A stretch of 64,000 nucleotides of DNA from Ciborinia camelliae (Eukaryota; Ascomycota; Leotiomycetes; Helotiales; Sclerotiniaceae). Of the stretch, positions 1-10,333 are shown one piece after another. The stretch spans positions 130,673 through 194,672 of the forward strand of contig JANPYM010000013.1 in the NCBI GenBank assembly GCA_025890175.1, written 5' to 3'. Within the stretch, counting starts at the first letter, position 1. Each line of letters starts with the position of its first letter. Under the pieces are notes generated by a model that was not told the DNA's origin, did not search any database, and saw only the letters and a list, made by a program, of their open reading frames with translations. Both the position numbers and the translations under genes were made by a program.

Positions 1-893
1 TTGATGGTGGGGGGGTGGAGGGAGGGGGAACGTTGAGGAGCGAATGGGAAAGGGGAAAGGGGAATGGGGAAGGAGGGTAGGGGGGAATCGAAAGCCTGGC
101 CTGATATTGAGATTCCATGGTTGTATGTATGTATGTACAGTATATATTCCGAATCATCGATGAGGGGTGAGGGGTGAGGGGTGAGGGGTGGAGATACCTA
201 CCTACTTGGGAGTTAGGTAGGTAGGTGGTATTGATGGATAGCACGTTGATAGCATGTTATATGAATGAATATGGGCGATGAACTTTTTGATTTTTGATTT
301 TGATTTTGATTTTTGTGGAAAATTGGTTAAGGTTGGATGGATATAAAGTTGGATATATATGGATATATATGGATACGGACGGGTCTTGATTTTGGTGAAT
401 GTGAATGTAAATGTGAATGTGAATTGTGGACTGTGGACTGTGGGTTGTAGATAAATAGGTTGTATGATAGTAGGTATCCATGTATGTGAGGATTGATTGA
501 TTACTTATTAGGTATGTATCTAGCTGGAGCTGGAGCTGGAGTTGGAGTTGGAGTTGGAGTTGGAGTTGGAGTTGGAGTTGGAGTTGGAGTTGGAGTTGGA
601 GTTGGAGTTGGAGTTGGAGGCCCCAGTATAGTACAGTCGGGTACAGTCGGGTACATCAAGTTATCAAGTTATCAATTAACCATATACCCTGGGTTTCTGG
701 TTTATTTGTGTGGGGGGGGTATTTGACTGAGAATGAGGCCAGGATGAGTCTGAGAAAAAAAATGTGGATTGGGGGGAAGGGGGAAGGGGGTTTGATTGAA
801 ATTGTAGGTACTGTCATATGACAGGCTCTTTAACGGGAGAGAATTTCCATGGTTATTTATTCATAATAGTAGGTATTTTAATGTTAATACAAC
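1..893. repeat. Gene-free low-complexity stretch with GAGGGGT and GGAGTT repeats
   Basis: No gene is supported here. A 7-bp GAGGGGT tandem lies near 161-190. A hexanucleotide array runs from about 523 to 618, first GGAGCT and then GGAGTT. TAGG-type repeats sit around 197-225. The hexamer leaves a long open frame on the + strand that would encode a Val-Gly repeat, and I treat that as an artefact of the repeat. Confidence 0.7.
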
Positions 894-1622
894 TCATGAA
901 GAAGAAGCCTTCACAATCTTCTCAGCCATCTCAGGTAACGTATCGGCCATAACATCCATCTCCGTATCAAAGATATCCAAACATGGTTCCTTCTCATACT
1001 CAGTACAATACGCGCCCTTAAATCCCACCTTCTTCGCCGCCGACACATCCCACATATGAGACGCCGCAAACCACTTCTCATCCTCGGCGCCAAACTTCGC
1101 CAGCGCACTTCGATACGCCGCCAGCGCGGGCTTCGCCACGCCAAAACTATCGCACGAGATGAATCGCGAGGCGGGCATCTCGACCCCGGCTTGCGAAAAA
1201 TAACCCTGCACCCGCGCCAGATCCGCCGTCGTCAATAACCAGACTTGGAAGCCGCCCTTCTCCAAGATCTCCAAACACTCCTTGGCGCCCTCGCGCAGCG
1301 TCAGCTCCGCGTACCCCTGCACGCAGGCGGCGACCTCGGCATCGGTGCAGAGGGCGCGCGGATCGCCCACCCCCGCAAACCAGAGCGTGCGGTAGAAGGT
1401 CGCTTCCAAGATGCCTTTGTAGGGGGTGTAGCGCTCGGAGATGGAGAGGAAGGTGAATTCTAGCTCGGCGGCCGTCATCCAGCTGTAGCCGAAGAATTGC
1501 GGCGTGATGTTGTGGGCGAGGAGTTTGGCGCCGATGGCTTGCGAGATGCGGGCGTGGTAGGCGGAGAAGGAGACGAGGGTTCCGACGATGTCGAAGACGA
1601 TGTGTTTTTGAGCGCTGCCCAT
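894..1622 (-). CDS. HAD superfamily hydrolase, haloacid dehalogenase type II-like
   Basis: Single-exon gene, 242 aa, close to the usual length of L-2-haloacid dehalogenases. HAD motifs are visible in order: nucleophile Asp11 in FDIVGT, where Val rather than Asp stands at +2, which favours a dehalogenase-type over a phosphatase-type enzyme; Thr131/Thr132 in LLTT; Lys164 in VAKP; and the SHMWD block ending at Asp192. The family hydrolyses carbon-halogen bonds of 2-haloacids through an aspartyl-ester intermediate, but many fungal members have unknown substrates. No signal peptide is seen, so it is probably cytosolic. The ATG at 1622 precedes motif I by ten residues, as expected. The coding region is strikingly GC-rich at third positions compared with its neighbours. 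The fold assignment is secure; the substrate is not. Confidence 0.88.
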   Translation of the reverse strand: MGSAQKHIVFDIVGTLVSFSAYHARISQAIGAKLLAHNITPQFFGYSWMTAAELEFTFLSISERYTPYKGILEATFYRTLWFAGVGDPRALCTDAEVAACVQGYAELTLREGAKECLEILEKGGFQVWLLTTADLARVQGYFSQAGVEMPASRFISCDSFGVAKPALAAYRSALAKFGAEDEKWFAASHMWDVSAAKKVGFKGAYCTEYEKEPCLDIFDTEMDVMADTLPEMAEKIVKASSS

Positions 1623-3604
1623 CTTGGATCTTGTTTGCTGAGTGTGTAATAAGTTGAGTTGAGTTGAGTTGATCTGTGTGGAAATTTGAGGATTATTTTG
1701 CTTTTTTGCTCTTTTTTTCTCCTCTCTCTTGATGGTTAAGTGCTTGCTTGCTTGTGCGTGTAGTGTAGTTGGGTCTGAAGATTACGGTTTGCTTTCTTTA
1801 AGCTGGGTAGATAAGTTTTTTGAATGGATGCAAATATTTGTATTGGATTAGAGTTCAGTTCAGTTCGTGATGTGATGTGATGTGATGTGAGGTGAGGTGT
1901 TTTTGATACAAGTATATTTCTAGTTCGCTTCCCGGCATATCACGCTTCCAAGGTTATTATCACGTCTCCGAATATATATATTCACCCGACTACCTAGGTA
2001 CTAAATATCTAATTTATGATTTCAATTGCAATTTCAATTTGTGTGTCATCAAAGTCCGATATAGGTACTGTAATGACAAACAGACAAGATGATTGATGCC
2101 AATCCAGTCCGAATCATGACTCATTGATCATCCCACCTACGGGCTGCGGTACGGGTACGGGTACGGGTACCTGCCTTGCGGGGAGAGGGTATGTCCACGG
2201 GTAGGTAGGTTCCCGCCATAAAAAGAAAGTATAACTAACGTCTATCCATATCCATATCCATATCCGTAATTATTCCGTCTGCATTGATTCTTGAAGTAAG
2301 TAGAAAAGTTAATTGCCATGGAAATGGAAATCAACAAAGTAAACAGATTATACGAAGGTTGTACGAAACTTGGAAACTTATACGTAGGTAGATATAAATC
2401 TTCTTGATTTCAGGTGTCTTAAAGTTGATTTATCATTTCTTTATTTCTTTTTTATTTCATATTTAAATTATCAATTATCAATTATTTATTATCAATAAGA
2501 AGGTCAGGTCAGATCAGGTCTTTTTCTTATCTACCTGCAGTAATCCATAGATTATAGGGGGTTCACATTAAATCCATCCATCCATCCATCCACCCATCTA
2601 TCCATTCATAGCCCCCTCCCCTCAGTTAACAGCAAGTTCAACCCATGATTCTTGACATCCTAACAATTTACGGTAAAAATATCCCTTATCCTCATCCTCA
2701 TCCTTATCCTTATCGCCAAAAAGGCATCGCATCTATATCGGCCCTCAAGACTCAGGTCCTCTCAGATCCGAGGTGTCATCATTCATATTGTGTAGTGTAG
2801 CTACCTCGTGTCGGATAAGGTTTGGGTATTCATACATAATACATACGATACGGTACGGTATCTAGGTAGCTAGCTTCCGGTACTTAAACTAGCTCAGGTA
2901 ACTACTAGCTCTATTGCGAGTTTTTCGGGTAGATTGTCTTCTTATCTGTACTGTAAGTATTGTATCTATGATTCTCAACAGTGTTTTGTTAACAATACAT
3001 ACTGTATGTATGTAATACGTTTGTTTCTATTACAGTACTCTCCAATACTTATCTCATTTCTCAAGAGTTGAGTTGAGTGGAATAGATTATAGCTGTCATC
3101 ACATCACTAGTTGTAGATCTACTTACTATTAGCTGATCTTCTCTGTAGATAAGTTCAACACACACCTATGATGTAAGGTTAACTTAAATTGTATCGCATT
3201 ATATTGTATTGGCGAACTCATAGAAACTCAAGGGATTATTAGCTATTGTCTTGGAGATTATTCGTAGATATTCATATTCATGGAATTTAAAGCAGGACAG
3301 GGCACGTCAAATTCAAAATCGAAATCTACCTGGATTAATGTAATGAATATGAATATATAAAAATATACATAAAAATAATGTTACAATTATATATATACAA
3401 AATATACCATATAATAAACATCCTCATCCCATGGTACCAGTTCAATAGAAGTCCAAAGTCTAAAATCGTAGTCTCGTAGCCAGCACATATATACACCTGT
3501 AACCCCAACCCAACCTCGCTCAAATACTATGATTATATATCCAAAAAAAAAAAACAATAAAGCATGTCATAAGAATGACGAAAGAAGTACAGAAAAGAAA
3601 AATT
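1623..3604. other. Intergenic region without supported gene
   Basis: About 2 kb between the dehalogenase-like start and the permease stop. It contains short tandem repeats (GTACGG near 2148-2170, ATCC near 2576-2600, CTTATC near 2690-2712) and scattered TAGGTAG motifs. Open frames are short and AT-rich with no recognisable protein. The promoter of the dehalogenase-like gene and the 3' end of the permease transcript must lie here. Confidence 0.6.
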
Positions 3605-5269
3605 CTAAGACCACAGAATATTGAACCTTGAAAATCCCGTCCTAGGCTCCTCCTCTGGCTCCGGGTTCTGTTGATAAATTTCAATAAAAGGTCTTATGGG
3701 CATCTCCTCCAGGCTAACGATTTTAGTCTTGGCATAGAATTTATATCCAAAGTACGTCACGAGGAAGAGAGGAATATTGAGGTATGACGAGATGAAAGTC
3801 TCATTACTCCAACGTCCATGCATGAAAGTGGTGTAACCACCCGTGAAGAGGAGGATGACGAAGAGAGCCAGAGAAGCCCACGATGTGTATGGTTGAAGAG
3901 GAGCTGCCCATGGAAGTTCGGTGTGGCGATCAATAGCCTGTTTCTTGCAGGCGTAGAAGAATCGAAGATAGATGATCAAGATGCAGATCCAGTTAACCAA
4001 GGTGGAGATGGAGACGAGATCTTGGAGCCAATTGAAGACTTCGCTGGCGGTACTGGATAGCGTCATGTAGCCCAAACCCATAAAAACGGAGAAGAGGATA
4101 GCGGCCATGTAAGGAACACCGGCGCGGTTCACCTTGGTGAAGATCTTGGGTGCGTGTCCATTCTTGGCCAGACCGAAGAGCATTCGCGTTCCGCCAAGCA
4201 TGCTGGAGTTTCCGGAAGACCAAGCCGAGGTAAGAACGACGGCATTGATGATCGATGGGATAACCTTGATACCGGCATTTTTCGCTGCGATGACAAAGGG
4301 GGATTGTGAAGCGGTACCGGTAGATCGAAAGAGATTTGGGTCATTGGATGGAACCACAAGACCGACCATGAAGATGGTCAGAACGTAAAACAAGAGAATT
4401 CGGATGAAGATGCGCTTGGCTGCCATGGGAATTGCTCGTCTGGGATTTTTCGTCTCGGCGGCTGCTACGGCAATGTTCTCAATTCCGGAGTATGCATATA
4501 AAGCATTGTTGAGGGTGGTCCAAAATCCAAGGAAGCGACCCAGAGTACCGGGAACGTTCAAATACTGGACGAAAGCTCCAGGGTTGCTCCAGTAGCGGAA
4601 GCCGATCGATTCGTGGTTTGGAGCTCCGCCGCAGGTAATGACAAGAGCCATGATATTGATTCCAACAATCAGCATGATTTTCAATATCGAAAATGTAAAC
4701 TCCAATTCACCATACACCCTAACAAAGGTGAGTGAGGTGATAATCATGAGGACACCAAAGATGGTAATCCAAACCGCATTGTTTACTGTCGACCAGAATT
4801 CCACCAAGACGGCAGCAGCAACGATTTCAGCCGGGATAGACACAATATATGAATAGACTTGATTCCACCCGTTGGCGAAAGACATGGCAGGGTCGAGAAA
4901 GTGTTTGGCGTAACGAACTTGTCCTCCATTGAGAGGCATCAAAGCTCCCATCTCTCCGATGGCGAAAACTACACTCGAAACCGCAAGACCAACAACGGAA
5001 TAACCAAGGAATGCGCCTAGAGGACCGGATCTTGCAAGCGCTCGTCCAGAACTAAGGAATAGACCTGTACCGATTGTTCCGGCAAGTGCGATCATCTGAA
5101 TATGCCGTTGATGCAGACCTTGCTTAACAGCGCCTACCTCCTCAAACTCTTCCATAGTTCCATTTCCATAGTTGCTAGAGAGAACTTCGACGTCCCCTTG
5201 ATTGAAACTCTCTTTCTTACTACCACCATGGCCGAGTTCGTAATCTTCTGATTTGTGATCTGAGATCAT
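3605..5269 (-). CDS. Amino-acid permease, yeast amino acid transporter (YAT) type
   Basis: Uninterrupted 554-aa reading frame, the normal length of fungal plasma-membrane amino-acid permeases of the APC superfamily, which import amino acids by proton symport. A hydrophilic N-tail of about 55 residues is followed by the first membrane helix with the family signature GTIGTGLFLSSG. About twelve hydrophobic segments can be counted, and the conserved PRRAIP loop and GTRMLFGLAKNGHAP loop are present. The C-tail is acidic and proline-rich. The substrate cannot be read from sequence; a broad-specificity or dicarboxylic/proline-type carrier is possible. The gene is divergent from an FAD amine/amino-acid oxidase gene about 1.85 kb away, which suggests a shared role in nitrogen-source use. 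Its ATG overlaps the stop codon of an upstream open frame. Confidence 0.92.
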   Translation of the reverse strand: MISDHKSEDYELGHGGSKKESFNQGDVEVLSSNYGNGTMEEFEEVGAVKQGLHQRHIQMIALAGTIGTGLFLSSGRALARSGPLGAFLGYSVVGLAVSSVVFAIGEMGALMPLNGGQVRYAKHFLDPAMSFANGWNQVYSYIVSIPAEIVAAAVLVEFWSTVNNAVWITIFGVLMIITSLTFVRVYGELEFTFSILKIMLIVGINIMALVITCGGAPNHESIGFRYWSNPGAFVQYLNVPGTLGRFLGFWTTLNNALYAYSGIENIAVAAAETKNPRRAIPMAAKRIFIRILLFYVLTIFMVGLVVPSNDPNLFRSTGTASQSPFVIAAKNAGIKVIPSIINAVVLTSAWSSGNSSMLGGTRMLFGLAKNGHAPKIFTKVNRAGVPYMAAILFSVFMGLGYMTLSSTASEVFNWLQDLVSISTLVNWICILIIYLRFFYACKKQAIDRHTELPWAAPLQPYTSWASLALFVILLFTGGYTTFMHGRWSNETFISSYLNIPLFLVTYFGYKFYAKTKIVSLEEMPIRPFIEIYQQNPEPEEEPRTGFSRFNILWS

Positions 5270-5499
5270 GATGAGAGGATCCCAAGATCAATCAATGTGA
5301 ATGAAAGATGAAGTGCTTTGGTGCTTTGGTGCTTTGGTGCAAAAGTAAAGAGTTTTAAAGCATGTACATCTGGGCTATCTTGTACGCACCAGAAACCAAA
5401 AAGCTCGCGTGTAGCTATAGAAAAAGTATCGAGGAGTTTCTTATCACGATAAAAAGGTAGCTTTCGCTCCTCTTGGCTTTCACACACAGTTTGAACCAT
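5266..5499 (-). promoter_or_regulatory. Possible upstream ORF whose stop overlaps the permease start (ATGA)
   Basis: A 77-codon frame beginning at ATG 5499 ends in a TGA that shares bases with the permease ATG. The frame extends further upstream with no earlier ATG. The peptide resembles nothing I know and contains a short GTGCTTTG triplication (about 5310-5340). If this region is transcribed in the permease leader, it would form an upstream ORF able to affect translation of the permease. Whether it is in the mRNA cannot be told from sequence. Confidence 0.3.
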
Positions 5500-7119
5500 A
5501 TCTTTTGTCAGAGCAGACAACGGGCTATGCCCACTATCAAAATTCTCCCAAGTTCCAACAACAAAAGTCTGCGCCAAGTCGTTAATAGCCAAATGACCAA
5601 CATGACATTCAAAATTCCCAACATCTCATAGGTTCTTGGATTTTACCCCCTGCTTGATCCACTTCATGATGATTATCTATTCAGCGAAGACATCCCGTTG
5701 AACGACTGAAGCTATGCTACAAACCACACTTACTCCGCTTCGGGGCGTCCTTGACCCGTAAAGCTGATAAGGTATGAAACCCTCGCATGTACGTGTTCTT
5801 CGAAGTTCGCATAAACCCCGAGGGTCTTTGGTATTGGATCATATCTTGAGTTTCTATCATCATTCGGTAGCGGAATCATCTTCTCAATACCCTCATGGAT
5901 ATATAGCCTTGCTGCAGTTTACTTACCCGGTCGTTTTATCAAGCATTTACTCACTGGAGAAAATGATGAAGAGCATGTTGTTAGAGCCCTTGCTATGTTA
6001 TCAACTTATTGTACAACGGGTATTTGGGACTGGGGAATATTGTGGGGAACATCGTAATGCTTATATTTGCAATTATTCCGAATCCCATGGCCAACTGTTT
6101 AAGGGTTTAAGCTTATCCCAATTTGGAATATTCTTCCAGTCGAATAGATGGATCTGAAAAGTCTCTCTCTGAACGCCAAGAGGGGAGTCCCGATTTGGAC
6201 GGCAGAACCCTCCGGCTGCCCCAAATAAATTTAAGTTGATATAAAGGCGGTGAACACACCTAGTTATTTGAGACATACATTTGAGCCCACCTGGGCACCC
6301 GTCAGTGCAGTAGCCGCGTAATTCTTGGCCACGTTGGTACCTGTACCGATAATGCTTGTTTGAGATTAGCCCCATTAAAGAATTCATTCCAGTCTCCAGC
6401 TTAAAGAGTCCAGACTTGAAAGACAAAAGAAGACTCCCATTCTTGTCTAGGTGATCCCCCAAACGTTCGATCATCGATGTGATCCATATGATTGATTATA
6501 CCACCTAGGTATCATGATAATCATATGAACGACGACATACCTAGGTAATATCATCATGTCAAGAATACATTCTGCCCACTGCCCATCCATTATTGCCCAC
6601 GGCTCGGGTAGATTGTTTAACCGGTTAACCGAGATTGTTTCAATTTAAGATGAATACTGGGATCAGAATCATGAAATGATAAGATTGTGGAGGACCGATG
6701 TCGCTGATTGATAAGGCTGGCGGAGAAGGGCGTGATCTGATAAGATTAAGGCGGAATATCGAGATCAGTAAATGTCACGTTTCCTGAACAAGACACCCCT
6801 TTATATCCATCCTAATAAGACCCCGGGGTATTGAGGTGCACCATACATAACCATTCAAATTACCTTTATATGTTCAACTACTTTCATAATTATCCAATCG
6901 ACTCTGTACCAGCCAGCAAAATTGTGTCACCAATCACAATTATTATTCCGCTTCATATATTATCTTGGCAGTCAATTGGAGAACTATCCAGACCAACAGG
7001 AGGCCCCCAAGCTACGTATCTCGAGTACGTGAATTATATGAAATCCAATTGAAAAGAAATTAACATCTCTTCAGAATCTCCGCAACTAAAGCTGAAAGAT
7101 ACAAAGTACAACCATCATC
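5500..7119. other. Divergent intergenic region between permease and oxidase
   Basis: No supported gene. Two open frames of 127 and 133 codons on opposite strands (5774-6157 and 6073-6474) overlap and look random. The stretch holds a GATAAG cluster, a single GATAAG at 5765, a perfect 12-bp palindrome TTAACCGGTTAA at 6617-6628, and a TATA-like TTTATATCC near 6801. Confidence 0.6.
6678..6744 (+). promoter_or_regulatory. Three GATAAG sites (candidate GATA-factor binding cluster)
   Basis: Exact GATAAG hexamers occur on the + strand at 6678, 6710 and 6739, spaced 32 and 29 bp apart, about 375-440 bp before the oxidase ATG. HGATAR is the known site of fungal nitrogen regulators (AreA/NIT2 type), which commonly need two or more sites. 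The location between an amino-acid permease and an amine/amino-acid oxidase fits nitrogen catabolite control. Binding itself is inferred. Confidence 0.5.
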
Positions 7120-8615
7120 ATGTCTGTTTCCAAAGCTTTAAATGGTCTTTCGATCTCGGTGGCATCAACCAAGTCAGACACAACAGCTTCCAAGTTACCC
7201 GTCTCCAATCCAGGAAAGTGTTTCTGGCAATCGGAAAAACATAAATTGCATGACCACCGTTCGACCAAAGAACTCCCAACGCACAGCGATGTAGTCATTG
7301 TCGGTGCAGGTTACGCCGGCGTGAGCACCGCATATCATCTAGTCAAGGAGGGTGGCGATTCGATCAAGACAATCACCATCATAGAGGCACGTGGTGCATG
7401 TTCAGGTGCAACCGGTAGAAATGGAGGTCATATGAGACCAGATCTTTATGGCCATATTCCAACTTATGTTGAGAGAGGAGGACCTCGGGCAGGAGCTGAG
7501 ATTGCCGAATTTGAAATTTCTCACGTCAGGGAGATTAAGAAAATTATTGAGAAAGAGAAGATTGATTGTGACTTCAGTCTCTGTAGGACAATTGATGTGT
7601 GGTGCAATGAGGAGGTGGCAAAGAAGGCCAAGGCTGTCTATGATGAGATGGTGAACAACAAATTTGAGTATATGGATGATGTCATATTCCATACTGGAAA
7701 AGAAGTTGAGGGTGTAAGTAAAACTCCATACCATAGGATTCTCAATTACTAACTTCTCCCCAGATTTGCGGAGTCAAAGGTGCAAAGGCTTGTGCTTCAT
7801 ACACAGCTGGAAGTATGTGGCCTTATAAGTTCATCATGGGACTTCTGGAAGTACTTTTACCAACTGGAAAGGTCAATTTACAAACAAACACACCGGTGAC
7901 AAGTGTAACCAGTGATCCCAAGGGGGGTTTCACTATTGAGACAAGCCGAGGAAAGACACATGCCAGCAAGATCATATATGCCAATAATGGGTACATCTCT
8001 GCTCTTTTGCCTGAATATGATCAAAACATTATTCCTTGCAAAGGTATCTGTTGTCACATAACTGTACCAGAGGGTAAAACTGCACCACTCCTCAACAACA
8101 CATACATCAACCGAACAACAGACAACACCCTTTCATATCTCATTCCCAGAGCAGACGGTAGCATTATCGTTGGTGGCGCATCATCAAAATTCAGACCTCA
8201 TAAAGATCAATGGTACAACAACGTTGACGACAGTGTTCTCATCGACTCGGCAAAAGACTATTACGAAAACTACATGCAAGAAACCTATCGAGGCTGGGAA
8301 GACTCTGGAGCCAAAGTAGACAATATCTGGACCGGAGTGATGGGATATTCATACGACTCAAATCCCCACGTGGGTGAAGTTCCCGGAAAGCCCAACCAAT
8401 TTGTCGTTGCCGGATTTAATGGTCATGGCATGCCAGTGATTTGGCTATCGGGTAAAGCGATTGCGAAAATGGTCTCGGGAGACGTACCATTTGAGCAGAC
8501 GGGCGTGCCACGATTATTCAAAACAACACAAGAGAGAATCGAGCGAGCGAAAAATGGAAGCGAAGAACAAGGTGATATTCTTGGTACTGGAAACCATAAA
8601 GCTACAAGGCAATGA
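7120..8615 (+). CDS. FAD-dependent oxidoreductase of the DAO family
   Basis: Two exons, 7120-7713 and 7764-8615, joined over a 50-bp intron (GTAAGT donor, TACTAAC branch point, CAG acceptor, phase 0), give 481 aa. The dinucleotide-binding fingerprint GAGYAG lies at residues 62-67 after the strand DVVIV, and an acidic strand end (IIEARG) follows. The block SGATGRNGGHMRPD is typical of DAO/OrdL-type amine and amino-acid oxidases. The C-terminal FAD-contact region has the pattern FNGHGMPVIWLSGKAIA. The reaction expected for the family is oxidation of an amine or amino acid with FAD; the substrate is unknown. No signal peptide is seen. It sits head to head with the amino-acid permease. The ATG context (ATCATCATGTC) is good, and GATAAG sites lie upstream. 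Confidence 0.9.
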
Positions 8616-9284
8616 ACGTCATCATGTTCTGCCATTACTCTTATCTTATTCTCGTCATTCCAATGGCGAAAGGTCAGACAGCTGGACTGAAAGACATGGA
8701 TGCAAGACACATTGGCCTTTGAGGCCTCCCTCGTCCCTAGTAGTAAAGATACCTGCTTGGTAGGTATGGAATCGCCTACTAGGAGTCGAAAATTTAATTA
8801 TTCCATGCTTGTTTGGTTGAGGAACTTGGAGTTTGTATCCCAATTTATCGATCAACATTGCAGCTTTGGGGGAACGAACAGGTCTATGCACTTGGAGTCC
8901 AAACAAAAACTATTATTTGTATATACTCTCTACCTACTAAGGTGGCTTAGTTGAGGATTGCTCATGATACTTCATATATTGCATGATCAGTATCTGCATC
9001 GCAGCTTCGCTTAATAGCATTCAAAAATCAAAACATTATAGATATTATCCCGTTCGTGATTTGTCGTTGCCGTCTTTTTATTTTTGTGATTATCGTTAAA
9101 CTTGGGGATGAAATTGGGATTTGCTTTTCCAATACAATTGTCGTAACTTGTTGCCACCAGCGAATTTTCGTTCCACTGCTATAATGTATATCAGGCTTAT
9201 GATACTTCTACGGGAGTTCCACAAACCCGTGCACCCACTGGTGTTCCTTCCCGCGGATTTTCAAGGGATGATGAGCACACACAT
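8616..9284. other. Convergent intergenic region
   Basis: About 670 bp between the oxidase stop and the stop of the RTA1-like gene. It probably holds both 3' untranslated regions. No coding signal or notable repeat was seen. Confidence 0.6.
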
Positions 9285-10333
9285 CTAAACAGGAGCCACC
9301 TTACCGGCCTCAACATCACTGTTACTCTTATTTGACTGCTCCTGTTTCTTCAACTTCTTCTTCGAACCCAAGCCACCTAAGCCAGTCATCGCCTCCTTGA
9401 ACGTAATCGCAGGATTAAACAAGTTCAACGCAAAACAAGCCACGATGACCATAACCCCTTCAAATCCAATGAATAGATTTTGCTTCTTTATAAGATTCCC
9501 CGACCATCCTTCTCCCAACTCCGCGACTCTGTATACGGATCTCCAGAAGATACAGATCGTAGCAACGGTGAGAGCGATCAGAAATCCCTTGAAGCCTTTG
9601 GAAGAGCGAAGAGTTATAAAAGCGGGATTTTGATCGAATGCTGAGGAACCAAGGGACTTGTATCGGGAGCGTGTGCGAGTTGCGAAATCGATGCAGAGGA
9701 TCATGAAGATCAATAGGGTGAAAACTTGGAATGCGAGACCGGCTACCATGATATGATCGCCTGTATCAGGGGATTTGTTCGAGTGCGAGGCTACAGATGC
9801 TAATCCACCACCTGCAGCTTGTAGGAGGAGTGATAGTAGATCACAAGGGATGAACTGTGAGATGGTTAATTCAATTCAGAGGGGTGAATGATATGAAGAG
9901 GATATACAATTCTGGTATAAGATTCAGGACTAATCCTTGAATTCTCAGGTCCAAATGCATATACAATTCTTCTCAAACACAAATAAATCCCTCCCGCCAT
10001 AAATGCTGGTGCAATTGTCAAGCAAACTATCTGCATGAGAAATCCATCCTGTTTCCATTGATTCTCCCAACTCATTATACGACCCGCATATCCGATAACT
10101 TCGAGTATAACACCGGCACACATGGCAAATGTGAATGCCGTTGCGCGACGAGTGAATGCATATGTAAATACAAATCCGAGGAATGAGATGCTAAAAAGGG
10201 CAAGAAAGGCGGCATTTGCACCGATTGATACACGATAAAAATAATAGGATGTAGAAATGGGACAAATATCGACTGTACAGTTTGCAAATCTATCGACATG
10301 GTTTCGAGGAAGGAGTGTGAGGGGAGAATTCAT
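9285..10333 (-). CDS. RTA1-like seven-helix membrane protein
   Basis: Two exons, 10333-9908 and 9854-9285, with a 53-bp phase-0 intron (9855-9907), give 331 aa. Splicing restores the family hallmark: PESYTRI from exon 1 joins FIPCDLLSLLLQAAGGG from exon 2. About seven hydrophobic segments are visible; the N-terminus has Cys residues and is probably extracellular, and the C-tail is charged (KKKLKKQEQ). RTA1-domain proteins are fungal plasma-membrane proteins related to yeast RTA1/RSB1, linked to resistance to 7-aminocholesterol or sphingoid-base stress, and their transport or receptor role is unsettled. The ATG at 10333 is the first in frame. Family membership is secure; function is inferred. 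Confidence 0.92.

Noticed and set aside
493..726. Open frame encoding Val-Gly repeats
   Set aside because: Generated by the GGAGTT hexanucleotide array; no start context, homology-like sequence or flanking gene structure.
5266..5592. 108-codon frame upstream of the permease as a gene
   Set aside because: It begins with TTG, not ATG; only the ATG-initiated 77-codon part is kept, as a possible upstream ORF.
5774..6474. Two overlapping open frames of 127 and 133 codons between permease and oxidase
   Set aside because: On opposite strands, random composition, no motif, and embedded in a promoter region.
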